A stretch of DNA of 64,000 nucleotides from the NCBI GenBank assembly GCA_033220425.1, contig CM065646.1, positions 3,417,501 through 3,481,500 of the forward strand, in the 5' to 3' direction. The translations under genes and the position numbers were made by a program. The stretch is from Lepraria neglecta (taxonomy: Eukaryota; Ascomycota; Lecanoromycetes; Lecanorales; Stereocaulaceae). This document shows positions 36,352 to 48,200 of this stretch, piece after piece; position 1 is the first letter of the stretch; each line of letters begins with the position of its first letter. The notes under the pieces are model-generated. The model worked only from the letters and a program-made list of their open reading frames with translations, ran no database searches and was not told the DNA's origin.

Positions 36352-37606
36352 GGTTATGAGCCCGGGTTCAGCGCATTACTACGCTGCAAGATGACTTCCT
36401 TCGTATAGAATCCGATTCGTACGTCGTACTCAGGCCCAGATACTAGGGTCTAGCTGTGTGGTTGGACCAAGAAAATTTCAATTCAATCCATAGCATCGAT
36501 GCTTTCGTCGTTACTCTTCTTCCTATAATGAATATCATTAACCACGCCGCCTTTACAGCGCCGGAAGCCAGAAACGAGTCAAATCACTAACGGAAAACGA
36601 GGCAGAGATCTGACTAGAGACGGATGGGAATCACCCACAGAAACGAGGCAACAATCTGACCAGAAACAATTGGGATATTGGCATAGGAAACAAGGCAGGC
36701 AAGACTGGTGCGAAGTTGTTAGGGCCTAGAGGGCTAGGATTAAGGGGAGGGCAGACGGAAGCACATCGGTGGTGCCTTATACAAAGAAGGTATTTGCACC
36801 ATTTGGTGGGCCAGTGATAGGCCACCAATCAGTTCGATGACGGCCAGAAGGGGAGCGCCGAAGGGAGTACCACTAAAGGGAGCACCAAAGAATTCAATCA
36901 GGGGTCCCAAGTCGGCAGCCAGAAGAGCCTTTCTACGGGCCAGTCATTATAGGCCCCAGAATGGGCCCAGCCAGGGGGTTAACGGTCAACGCGTCCTACC
37001 TCTAACGGCATCAACACCGCTTCGACAGCGATCTCTTATCGGTACTTGATACGCGGTTTGCAAATTTCCTCCCTACGATATACCATCGACCGCCGACCAG
37101 ATTAGGTCAGGTCGGGATACGGGGCTATATACCATTGACCTTTGCCGAGTGACCAGAAACGAGTTGGTTAGCGTACCGGCAGAAACGAGGCACGACGTAA
37201 AAAGGCTTTGGGGAGCTAGGATTCAAGGGGAGGACAGCAACAGAAGCGCACCGGTGGTGCCCTATATGGGGTATTTACACTAAGATAGGCCGGAGAACAG
37301 CGGAAGCACACCGGAGTTGATACTGCAAGGCCGGCGAACAGGGGAGGCAGCCTACGCCTTCGAGTCCTAGTACGCAAAACGGCCGAATGCAGTAAGAAGC
37401 CCTGCACCGGCAGGCACAGTGTACGTCCAGGGTACTCTTCCCGATTTCGCCTTACGCTACGCCAGAACAAGCGGACTAAGCGGAGGTTTACGGGTTTAAG
37501 GAGGCTTTAAAGCAGGATATACAGACGGAAGATTCAAGGGAAGCTTTAACAGCAGCTTTATTGGCGACAGGATAGGGCTTTTGCAGGCCTAATCGTTGAA
37601 GGGGAG
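36352..37606. other. segment between 108-bp repeats, internal duplications
   Basis: Contains repeated AGAAACGAG words (about 36571-36670 and 37147-37190) and two diverged copies of a roughly 80-bp block (about 36733-36800 and 37221-37285, sharing CGGTGGTGCC and GTATTT.CACC). The several open frames here are short, overlapping and uninformative. It may be a non-autonomous element. Confidence 0.5.
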
Positions 37607-37714
37607 CGTTAGCATAAATCACCTCTCAGCCCTACTCAGCCCTACTGCCTGGTGCGCATAAATAGCCAGCATCTCCCATAGAGAATCAACAAGGTCGTCT
37701 TCAATATGCTAAAG
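37607..37714 (+). repeat. 108-bp direct repeat, right copy
   Basis: Partner of 36244-36351. The 1255-bp interior (36352-37606) is little affected by RIP. Flanks do not show a convincing target duplication, so an LTR interpretation is open. Confidence 0.85.
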
Positions 37715-37970
37715 AATTCTAGCTCTAATACAGTCCTTCTCCGCTTAGCTTCATATTCCATTTAATAATAGGAGATCTAATTTTGGTTTGCCACCCTTTT
37801 GCTGCTGTGGCGTACTTTTCTAGCTTGGGTGTGTAGTTTCCTGACTGCACCCCCGAATTGCGTATTCCATCCAACGCATGCCGATTTGGCCGACATTAAA
37901 AGACGCCATTCATAATCCTGGTGAGCGGCCTATCCATTCTCGAATTATGGGCCGGACCCTTTATCTGAGT

Positions 37971-39026
37971 ATGACTAGTACCTCTTAGACCACTCTGGCG
38001 GCTCTTACCTTTGGGGCGGCTCTGGTAGCCGCATCGCCGTATGACTGTTCGCCTGCAGCAACTGTGACTGTGATATTGAATAGACCGTCAGCTGCAAGCA
38101 ATGCACTAACTACGACAGCCGTAGCTATAAATAAGGTAAGTGATCATATGATAATTGCGGTCACCAACATGTACGGAACATATTTGTCTCTTTCTCTAGC
38201 TTCGGACGCTGGCGGTCTATCGCCCGTGGGAGACCTATTACCGGGCGTTATCTCCTCTGCCTCCCTAACCTAGTACACCTTCCCAACGGGTTGGGCGGGG
38301 AGGATCCTGGTAGGTCTAAATCTTAATATCAATGGAAGCAAGATCGAAGGTAGCTTTACAGGTCTACCGGATATTGATGTCAGCTATGTGGACGGCTTTT
38401 CCGTGGCCCCTGACTTGCTCTTCCGAGGGTATAGCAGTCTCCGGCTGTAATATTGATCTCTTCAAGTAGAGCGCATGTGAAAACCTTGTCGAGGGTCCCG
38501 TCTGCCTCAATCCGGCTCGAGGTTTCCCGGAAGGTCCTGCTTCTGCCTTCTTCGCGGTATGTGCTGGAGTAGCTTATACCTATCCTAATGATAATGAAGC
38601 AAATGTTAGCAACCTTGGAAGCAACCTTGTCTCCTGTTGCATCGGCACGCCATATAGAGCCCCTGTACGTCAACACTCACGACGACTTCAATCTGCGTCG
38701 GTGAGCGAGAAACTCGCGGCATCATCCGTGCTACAATCCGCTGGAACGGCTTTCATTTCGGCTTTCCGTGCTCCCCCTTCACCTATATCGGCCGCAATGG
38801 ACCGATCTGCGCATGCAAATCCAACCGCTCAAACCCCTCCTTACCCGATCAATTCTGGGAAAACTATAGCCATTGCGAATCCTGCTACGGCCGTGTCTTC
38901 ACGGGCGCTATCATCTTGGGAATCGACCTTAAAAGGAGGAACTACGACAAAATGGGCAACATCGACGACATGGGCTACATCGACAAAGTGGGTAACCTCT
39001 ACTTTTCTATCTAGTTCTTGGGTATG
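37971..39026 (+). pseudogene. thaumatin-like secreted protein, damaged
   Basis: Starts MTSTS at ATG 37971 with a TAG at 37986 inside a hydrophobic signal-like segment (TTLAALTFGAALVAASP). Blocks follow that resemble fungal thaumatin-like proteins: SLASDAGGLSPVGD, YTFPTGWAGRILVG, NGSKIEGSFTGLPDIDVSY, VDGFSV. A one-base frame change near 38400 leads to TCSSEGIAVSGCNIDLFK, CENLVEGPVCLNPARG, AYTYPNDNEANVSNLGSNLV and SCCIG. Further TAG codons are at 38271-38273 and 38467-38469. The C-terminal tail (38701-39026) is Ser/Thr/Ala-rich and ends with a repeated KWATST-like unit. Family members are secreted, Cys-rich beta proteins, some antifungal or glucan-binding. The antisense frame 38380-38676 is a shadow. 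Confidence 0.55.
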
Positions 39027-39029
39027 AAT

Positions 39030-40195
39030 AATCTTGGGATTTACACAAGAGCCTCTGCTTTGCGGACGCCTAGGCTCTCATACTTTATGTAGATATATAA
39101 GGTCTAGAGATCATTTAATCTCCAGCAAGGTTTTCAAAGTTCATGTCCAGTCACTGTACTATGCAAGCTGTAACCGTTTACTCAGGCGTAGCATCTAACG
39201 TCCGTCCCTGGGTCGAGAGACGCACCCTGTTACGAGACAAACTATAGGTACTTTGATTTCAAGCGACTCTGACTTTGTGAACATATCAAAATTTCCCGCA
39301 GTTCTGTATCTGTCTTGTGTTGCGGCCTACCCTGAACACTCCTAAGGCCGGCTACTGGAAAATTACATTCGCATCGTCGCCGTCCCCCTGATTTACGGCG
39401 AGCCTCCTTTCCGTAGCGTAACAGCACTCCTAAACCACAGTACCACCATCAAGCTTGTACTATTGTCGGAACTTATAAATAACCTTTATCCGAGTCTAAG
39501 AATCCTACAGGAACGCTGGAAAGCCATTGTCAGCCTTGTGGCGGCTGTCACGCCCCGCAATCATACAACGTCGCACGCTGATTGGTACCTACCAATCAAA
39601 GCTATACGATCCCGGTTAGTGCAAAACAGCCCCCGGACGTCTCATATAATAATAAACGTGTACTGTAATTTAATTTATGTAAGCGAGCCAAGCCGATCCT
39701 GTGGCTGGTAATCCTGTGGCTGGGCTCTTCTGACGAGCGCAGCTGCGTGCTAGCGCAGACCCTGATACTTAGCGAGAAAGCGAAGGCGCTGACTGAATCT
39801 CATAGCAAAGCCCTACCACATTCTAGCATAGCGACGACGGCCACTCCCCGTCGCTATAGAGCACCTTGAAATCTATCTGGCACCAACTTGCGACACCTGG
39901 ATATATGCGACGATCTGCCGGCAGCATACGATAGACCGTATTGTCGCTCTCCGCACGACTGACTGCAGCCGCTACAATTCTCGGGTGCGCCGCGGTCCTC
40001 CCTTTACGCGAGCGTGCTACTCCAGTTGGAGCGAGAGCCGATGCACTTGCGGCCTCTGGTTCCCGTTCGTGCTCTCCCTTCGATTTCTCTATCGCCCTCG
40101 CTCTGCAACCTAGAAATAACCTCCCCTATCTCAGGATCTTAAGCTGTGGACCCCGCGCAAGTCTCCATCGCCTAAAGCAAGAGAGTATAACCAAA
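39030..40195. promoter_or_regulatory. spacer upstream of NLR gene
   Basis: About 1.2 kb with little RIP signature. It contains several short overlapping open frames (for example 39242-39427 minus, 39463-39711 plus, 39941-40198 plus) that resemble nothing known. The promoter of the NLR gene should lie here, but I identify no specific element. Confidence 0.3.
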
Positions 40196-40828
40196 TAAGC
40201 ATATCTGGCATAGGCGAGGCGAGCCTTGTGCTCGGCCTGGTCTCATCAACCATCGCAATATTTGAGGCGGCTCAAGAGATTTACGAAGCCGCCAGCGATA
40301 CTAGCGGACTTCCTAAGAAGCTACGCATGGCGGCTGAGCAGATTCCCTTGGTGCACAACGCTCTCAGCCTTGCAAAACAAAACATCAATGCGAAAAGTGT
40401 CACCGAAGAGGCACTACAGAGTGCAAAGCCTGTTCTACAACAATGCGAAAAGAGCGCCGCTAGTGTTAAGAATATCTTTAATAAGACCATACCTGCCAAA
40501 GATACCCCGAGGGCAGAGCGTATAAGAAAAGCAGTGGGACTCAAGATGAAGAGTAACAAAGCGAAAGAGTATATAGAAGAGATTTTCAAGAGTATGGAGC
40601 TTCTTGCGCAAAATCAGGTGTTCCAAGACGCGGAGGCATTAGAGGATATCAAAGCAGCCATCGAGCAGTTAACCAATGTGACCGATGAGGAGGAGCAGCC
40701 TCAGTTTGTACACTCTAGTACGGGCGCAATCAATGCCAACACTGGAGGAGGCACTCAGGAGAACTACAGCAATTCTGGACCTGGCATTCAGTATAATGCG
40801 GAGAAGCAATTCTTTGGGCGAGACCAAG

Positions 40829-40908
40829 GTAAGGAGTCTAGTTGATTCGATCGTACGGAAGTCACAATTCCTATCAATAAGACTGTATTACAGCTGATAA
40901 TCATATAG
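40829..40908 (+). other. intron of the NLR gene
   Basis: GTAAGG...CATATAG, 80 bp, phase 1, with branch-like GCTGATA 18 bases before the AG. Splicing joins GRDQ to GDPSVTLEIAEEAAFDA, which keeps the NACHT frame. Confidence 0.75.
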
Positions 40909-42728
40909 GAGACCCTTCGGTTACGCTCGAGATCGCTGAAGAAGCTGCATTCGATGCTGTCGGACGAGACTACGATCAAATTTGCCTGCCTGGCACACGA
41001 ATCGACCTGTTACGGGATATCCGAAGCTGGCTGAGTAGCGATAGCCCGAAACATACATACTGGCTGAGCGGGTGGGCGGGGACGGGCAAGTCGACCATCG
41101 CTCGCACCATTGTATATGAATACACCAATCTATAATGGCAGCTCGGAAATTTCTTCTTTTCCAGGGGCAGCGGCGACGCAGGTCATATTCACAAGTTTGT
41201 TCGTACACTTGCCATGCAATTGAGCTATCGTTGGCCGGCCTTCAAAAGCGCCTTGCAGAAAGCCATCACTGCGGATGAAGGAATTGTTCGCAGAACCTAG
41301 AAAGCACAGTGGGCAGTATTGATCCTGAAGCCTTTGTCAGAACTTCTTACGAGTCTATCTCCACAACGCGTACTACTCGTGATTGATGCGGTAGACGAGT
41401 ATGGGACTGACGACGACATAAGTCACATTGTCGAGCTCCTGCTCGAAGCCCAAGGAGTCAACCAGACCGCGCTCCGCATATTTATAACTAGTCGACCAGA
41501 AGTTCCTATACGAAGTAGGTTTGATCACGATCTAGATCAATATCATCTCAATCTCGTCCTACACCAAGTCTCGGAATATATTATCCAGAACGATCTCTTT
41601 ATCTTCTTACATCATTATTTCACTAAGATCCGTGAACTACGGCGGCTTGATATAGATTGGCCGGATGAGGCCAACATTCATTGTCTCGTAGTAATGTCTG
41701 GCAATCTCTTTATATGGGCGGCAACGGTTTGTCGGTTTATCTCGAAGGGCGGGATATTGGTTAAGAACAGGCTTTCAGCAATTCTGAAGAAGGATTATAA
41801 CTCAGGTGGACCGGAGACGGCATTAGACCGTATATACCTTATAGTGCTTGAGAACGCGATCGGTAATGATCTAAGTGACGACGAGAAAGCAGAAGTTACG
41901 TATTACTATCGATATACGCTGGGCACTATCGCTCTTCTCTTCGCTCCGCTCCTAGTCGTCGGCTTAGGTTATCTCCTTGGTATTAAGATAAAAGAGATCG
42001 AGCAAACCTTAGCTGACCTTCATTCCATTTTAGATGTCCCTAGCGGTACCGACCGCCCAATTCGGTTGTATTACCCCTCCTTCCGGGACTTTCTATACGA
42101 TCGAAGTCGATGTCGCAATGATTCTTTATGTGTAGATAAGATTATAATACACAGCATATTAGCTGATCGATGTATCAATGTGATGTTTATACTTCAGAAA
42201 GATATTTGCGGCCTTAAGAGTCCTGGTACGATGGTAGAGGATGTCGAATCTACAGTTGTTACACAGCATCTCTCCAGCGCGATTCAGTATTCGTGCCGCC
42301 ACTGGCTCGACCATTCAGAACGTGGGTATAAGAGTCTTAATGACGATGGACCGGTATATCGCTTTCTCCGAAAGTCTTGCCTATATTGGCTAGAGGCTAT
42401 AAGCCTTGTCGGCAAAATACCAGAGGCGATAACCACGATAATAAGATTGGAAAGCTTAATCGATATAAGTAGGGTCAGTTAGAGCGGTAGAATATATTTA
42501 CAATAAGATTTAGGAGAAGAAAGCCCCCGAGCTACACTCTTTAGTCCGAGATATAGTGCGGTTCATACACACCTTCAGTCACGTGCTTGATAGAGCACCT
42601 CTTCAGCTATATAGTGCAGGACTCTTCTTCAGTCCGTTTCACAGTATCTTTCGGAAGTCGTTTGGCGTAGAGGCACCGGAAGATATCAAAGTCATGATAC
42701 AGGTTCCTGACGAATGGAACGCATGTAT

Positions 42729-43600
42729 TAAGACACTGGAAGGTCATTCAGATGGGATCAATAGCGTGGTATTCTCGCCCGACGGGTCCCGAGTGGCATC
42801 GAGCTCATACGACAAAACGGTGCGAATATGGGACGTCCAGACGGGCGAGTGTCAGCATACGCTCAAAGGTCATTCAGGTAGGATCAATAGCGTGGTATTC
42901 TCGCCCGACGGGTCCCGAGTGGTATCGGGCTCATACGACAAAACGGTGCGAATATGGGACGTCCAGATGGGCGAGTGTCAGCATACGCTCAAAGGTTATT
43001 CAGGTAGGATCTATAGCGTTGTATTCTCGCCCGACGGGTCCCGAGTGGTATCGGGCTCATACGACAAAACGGTGCGAATATGGGACTTCCAGACGGGCGA
43101 GTGTCAGTATACGCTTAGAGGTCATTCAGGTGGGATCTATAGCGTGGTATTCTCGCCCGACGGGTCCCGAGTGGCATCGGGCTTATACGACAAAACGGTG
43201 CGAATATGGGACTTCCAGACGGGCGAGTATCAGTATACGCTCAAAGGTCATTCAGGTTGGATCAATAGCGTGGTATTCTCGCCCGACGGGTCCCGAGTGG
43301 CATCGGGCTCATACGATGAAACGGTGCGAATATGGGACTTCCAGACGGGCGAGTGTCAGCATACGCTCAAAGGTCATTCAGGCGGGATCTATAGCGTGGT
43401 ATTCTCGCCCGACGGGTCCCGAGTGGCATCGGGCTCAGACGATGAAACGGTGCGAATATGGGACTTCCAGACGGGCGAGTGTCAGTATACGCTCAAAGGT
43501 CATTCAGGCGGGATCTATAGCGTGGTATTCTCGCCCGACGGGTCCCGAGTGGCATCGGGCTCACACGACAAAACGGTGCGAATATGGGATCTTGCCAGCT
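42729..43600 (+). repeat. seven near-identical 126-bp WD40-coding tandem repeats
   Basis: Unit [20 protein letters not shown], then GSxDxTVRIWDxQTGE. The step is exactly 126 bp (GGTCATTCAG at 42742, 42868 and so on). The few differences between units fall at typical variable WD40 positions. Many are CpA/TpA or TpG/TpA changes (GCATCG/GTATCG, CATTC/TATTC, TCATAC/TTATAC, TGT/TAT). The overlapping open frame 42752-43678 is a shadow created by the repeat. Confidence 0.9.
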
Positions 43601-44037
43601 CGACAGAAATTCTTTGCTGCCACGCTAGATACCTATTTGACTTGGAATTTAGCGATGACAACTCTAAGCTTTGTGTGAACGGCAACTTGATATCCTTACC
43701 ACCACAGATACCATCGCTTACTACCACCGCAGGATCGCGCGGACCTTCAAATGTGCTAGCCAGCAAATTGGGAATTAGCGACGACTGGCTCACTTTATCT
43801 AACAGAATGATTTTGTGGCTTCCTTTCGAATATCGCCCGGGGACGTGGGCAAGCTACGGCGACACGATTGTCATCGGTAGTAGCACTGGTCGGGTCACAT
43901 TCATTTATTGCGTTGCCGCGCGTTCTTCGTCAGCCGCTTTATGTCGCGAAGTTATTATTGGGGATGAATCCCTGCGAACAAACCTCAGCTGTCAGGACCA
44001 GGCACAGAGCGGATCAATGTGGGGTGTAAATCGGTAA

Positions 44038-45222
44038 GACAACTAACTAAGGAGCTAAGAAGAGGGTGGGAGAAGCCCAGACTATATACACGAGACCTGT
44101 GTTCATTAGAGAACACACGAGAAGTGTCATGACCGTGTCGGAACAAAGGGTGTTTGACACCTTTCTGTTGATGCAGACGTGTTGAGCGCATGTTCATCGA
44201 ACATGCAAGCCCGATAGTGACATCAGCAGAGTCCAGGGAGCCAATTCTTCTCCTGAGCACGCAATAGGACATGATCATGGTTTTTGAGCTCGATATAAGG
44301 TCTATGCAAGCCTCAAAGCGATCTTTTCCTCCGCGGTGAGACCGTGCCATAATAGCAGGGAATTAACAGTAAAGAAAACGAGTGAGAGGCAGCACCTCTA
44401 GGCAGTAGTAGTAAGTCAGACAACAATAAACGAGAGTCCGCGCAAGGCACAAAGAAAGCGGGCACGTGACTCCCTGTGGACACTTCTAGAAACCTACAGT
44501 GGTGCGCCACAGTCATCCTAGAAGCCATACCGACAAAGGGATGGCTCTATATAATACCAAAAAATACGGTATAATGTAAGCAAACTAATGCACGTCAAGG
44601 CACGCTAAAACATCACCGGCGCGGGGCTGTCGTGCCACCCTTCTTCGCACGGCGAGACTCTCGGAATGTATGTCTTTGAAGCTTGGCTATATTCTTTCTT
44701 CATGGGACTGTCATACTATGGTTCCGAAAACCGAAGATATGTGGCTGGTCGTGATTTAGCAGGGGGGAACAGCTGAAGCGGCCATCCACGGCGTCAACGA
44801 AAAGAGCGACAGGATGACCAACACCGCGGTATTTCTCGTTGCAAACAGGTGTCGTGAAGGAGAAATGGCTGTAGAACAGTGACACATCGACCATATCTTC
44901 AAAGACTTGCGACGGAGATTCTTCAGAGGTTTAAACTGTTGGTTTGTCTCGCGACGGGGTGCGTCTCTCGACCTAGGGACGGACGTTAGTCTCATGAGCT
45001 CCTCTCTGTTCTACATGTGTGGGCCATAGACGTGAAATAGTAATAAGCCTATTAAAAGACGGTGTCACATTCCTCTATCTAATTATAGTATTCCCGGATA
45101 GTCTTCCTATAATATTCGGAGAGAATCTTATCTTCTACCTTGAACACCGTTAAGAGCAGGGGTGGTCACTCGCAAACAACAATGTAATTCAAACTGAACT
45201 AAATACAACAACAGTGCGAGAC
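44038..45222. other. intergenic region between NLR and kinase-ankyrin gene
   Basis: About 1.2 kb of mostly unmutated sequence with several minus-strand open frames of 60-120 codons (43985-44350, 44313-44528, 44700-44995). None shows a domain, and they overlap each other. Probably the 3' regions of two convergent genes. Confidence 0.4.
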
Positions 45223-48200
45223 TCAGCATTCTGAGTCACGCCTAGGCATCCGCGACGACCATTCAGAGATGTTCATAGACGACATCGTCTTCTTCAGCTC
45301 AGTTACTAAGAGTAGGAGCACTTCCTCAAAGTCTAGAAAGGCAGCCCCGCTATGCTCGTAAAGCTCTACCAAGACAACGAATTTGTCGTATACGGTCATA
45401 CCACTCTTACAAATAATCCTTACTAGCGATTTTCCCGTACTATATAGTCCGCTGATACCATTTCCTTTTTCAGCCATCTCCTTGATTATATTAAGTTTAT
45501 TTCGAGATCCTTTATCGGTCCGCCAATTATAAGTAGTTCCGGTAGTATATACCTCAATAAATAGTAAGGTCCCTTTACTATTCGGTTTGTTTATATCGGC
45601 GCCGTGTCTGATTAGGATCTGTGAGATTTCTTGGGCGACCTTACATCGTTACTATTCAGGACAGAGCTCTATCTATCTTACAAGTAAGAAAGAGCGATTA
45701 GTACGTTCTAATTCGGCTCCTGCTTCTAATAGAAAATTGATAAGTTGGGGAGTATGTATTATTAAAGCTATAGAGAGTTGTGAAACGTCTGACAGTGATT
45801 TAATGATCTTGATACTTTGCTCCCTTGATTAGGTTCTTATATTCGATTCTATAAACCTGGAGAGGTCGTAGTCGGACAGATCGAATATGATCCTACTATT
45901 GATATTAGCTCCGTACTTAAGTAGCAGCTTAAGGGTTTCTCTTATTGATTCAAAATCCTCTTTATCGTATCCGGCTATTATCGCGAGACAAAAGGAGTCA
46001 ACTTAACTACCTAGTACTTAGGCGTAAACGTTAGCCCTCTTGTCGAGAAGAATCCGAATTTTTGCGGTATTACGTTGTTTACTCGCGACCATTAGGGGCG
46101 TATAATTTGCCTTATTCGTAGCTTCGAGCCTGGTACCCTACTAAAGCAAGCGTAAGATAATCTTATTACTTCGCAATCCGATCGCCTTATATAAAGCTGT
46201 CCTATTCGACGCGTTGTTTACGTTAGCTCTATTCTCGTGGAATAGGTCTATTAAATGTAGGGCTTGGATAACGGCTTCCGAGCCATCTTTGGCGGATTAT
46301 CGCTACTTAATACGCTGAATCGTATAGTAGAGGGCCGTCCGTTTATTAATAGAGACCTGAGAGTTTACCTGCGCACTATATCGGAGTAATAGCCGAGCCA
46401 CTTCTACCTTTCCGCCCAATACGGTATTATAGAGTAGTAATATCTGAGAGTAGTCCCCTATAACATAGATATTGATACCTTTTTCGATTAAGTACGCTAC
46501 TACTTTATATACTCCGTACCTAGAAGTGGTGTATAGTGCGTCGGTCTCTATAGATAGGGCTCCTGGATCTTTCCCAGGATACGGAAGTTAGTATCGATAG
46601 CCGTTCTTGGAGGAGTATACGAGGGCTAATCCGAGCTGGTCATCTCTATATGCGAAAAAATTTACGGTTTCGGCGAAACCTTCCGCGTCCAAATCTCCGA
46701 TTACCCTTGTAATAAAGCTGTTAACAGCGAGCCGCTATTAGTCTAGAGAAATACTTAGTAACGTATCGTGGATTAAGAATAGGCAGAATCGATAGGCGTA
46801 CGATCAATATATTGCCAGCGGCGCAAATCTTTATATACTTCTATGCGTTCTTGTATCCAAAAAAGCTCTCTGATAAATCCCTTGCGGGCTTTATCTTTAT
46901 TGAACGGAGAGCTCGAGAGGATATTATCTAGAGTTTCTTGTAGAAGATATTTCATGTTGATAGTCTTGTAAGAGTAGTTTAGTCTAGGCGTAAGTACAGC
47001 TGTCCATACTCAAAGAAGCCCTGGCACGGTTTTATACTAGGGATAAGCAGATATAGGGGGCCCCTCCATTGTGGCCTACGCCTAGTTCTAAATATAGATC
47101 CTCAAGCACCCGCGTCTTGCTGCTCCAAAAAAAATCTTGAGCCGAGAGAGGTAGATTCTGAGGCCTAGCACCTTTATCAAGGCATGCCACACGAAATACA
47201 CGAAGAGCTCGCTTGAACCTGTCATACATAGACCATACGATTGCTAGGTCCATGGCTTTGTACTGCAAGTAGTTCCATCATAAGGCCCGCCGCCGTAACT
47301 CGTTCACGCGGCTGCTCGACGAGCATCCTTCGGAGGAGACTTCGGGCTTCTAGAATCTCTGTATTAACACATCGAAGCTCGACGAGCCAGCTCTGCATCT
47401 TCGCAGCGGTGGTCGCTTCCAAGCCAATGTTTACAATAGTCTACTCGCGGCTTGGCAAGGTAATCAGACGGAAAACGAAAAGCATGGTAACTCCGAAAGC
47501 CCAAACATCGCCTTACGTTCCTCGCTGGTTAGTAATCAAGTATTCCGGTAGTATATAGCAAGCCGTCCCTGCGGTAGAGAGTCTGCGGGTCGACTATTAT
47601 ATCGCAGATATCCTAAAATCACAGATAACGGCTCTACGATCTCCTTGATCGAATAGTATATTCCCTGGTTTAATATCGTGATAGATTATCCTCTAAGAAT
47701 GTATATATTCTAAGCCATTACTAACATCTAGCCAAATACGATCTTGTGCGCCTTCTAGGAGGGATGACATACGCTCTTCGTCGCTTAATTGTACTAACGA
47801 TAGCCTGATGAATTCAAGCTCCAGGTGTAGGGTCGAGGCCTTATAGCCAATCAGCTCTATAATATAAGGCTATTAAGCTATCAGCTTATTTAGGGTGGTA
47901 GTAAGACCGGCTCACATAGCGTAAGCTTCTCAATATATCTACTTCGTTCCTCTATATTTTAGCGGCTTGCTTTATATTATCTCCCTGGCACACCTTGATC
48001 GCTATAGTTATCCCGTCGCGGGTAGCCTTAGAGACCTTTGATTACTTAGTCTCGCTAATTAAGGATGGTTTCTAGTAACAGCCTGGGACAGAGACAGGAG
48101 TAGTTCCAATGATTGTAGAGGGTGGGACTAGCGGGCTTTTGGATATCGTCTACTGCGGCTGGGTTCCGGCAACCAGATATTCTACTGTAGTTAGTCGGCT

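Larger units (their letters stand above)
40201..44037 (+). pseudogene. NLR: SesA-type domain, PP-like amyloid motif, NACHT, WD40
   Basis: Exon 1 (40201-40828) begins at an ATA where ATG is expected, then SGIGEASLVLGLVSSTIAIF and a helical N-terminal domain of the SesA/NACHT_N type. An amyloid-like motif of pseudo-palindromic (RHIM/PP-related) character lies at 40720-40818, with key Asn-x-Gly/Gln-Tyr-Asn repeats (NTGGGTQ, GPGIQYN). An 80-bp phase-1 intron follows. Exon 2 carries Walker A GWAGTGKST (41070-41096), FFFSRGSGDAG, and Walker B VLLVIDAVDEY (41370-41402). In-frame stops are TAA 41133, TAG 41298 and TAG 42511; a one-base frame change lies near 42480. Seven 42-residue WD40 repeats fill 42729-43600, then a unique tail to TAA 44035-44037. 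Such proteins act as cytosolic sensors in fungal incompatibility. As read, it is not translatable in full. Confidence 0.85.

Noticed and set aside
42729-43600. CRISPR-like or satellite array
   Set aside because: The units are contiguous, 126 bp and encode WD40 repeats; there are no spacers.
42752-43678. 308-codon open frame overlapping the WD40 block
   Set aside because: It is the +1 shadow of a 126-bp repeat (divisible by 3), so every frame stays open; the WD40 frame carries the conserved motifs.
43985-44995. Several minus-strand open frames between the NLR and kinase genes
   Set aside because: They overlap one another, lack domains and start or end inside the NLR 3' end; probably chance in GC-balanced sequence.
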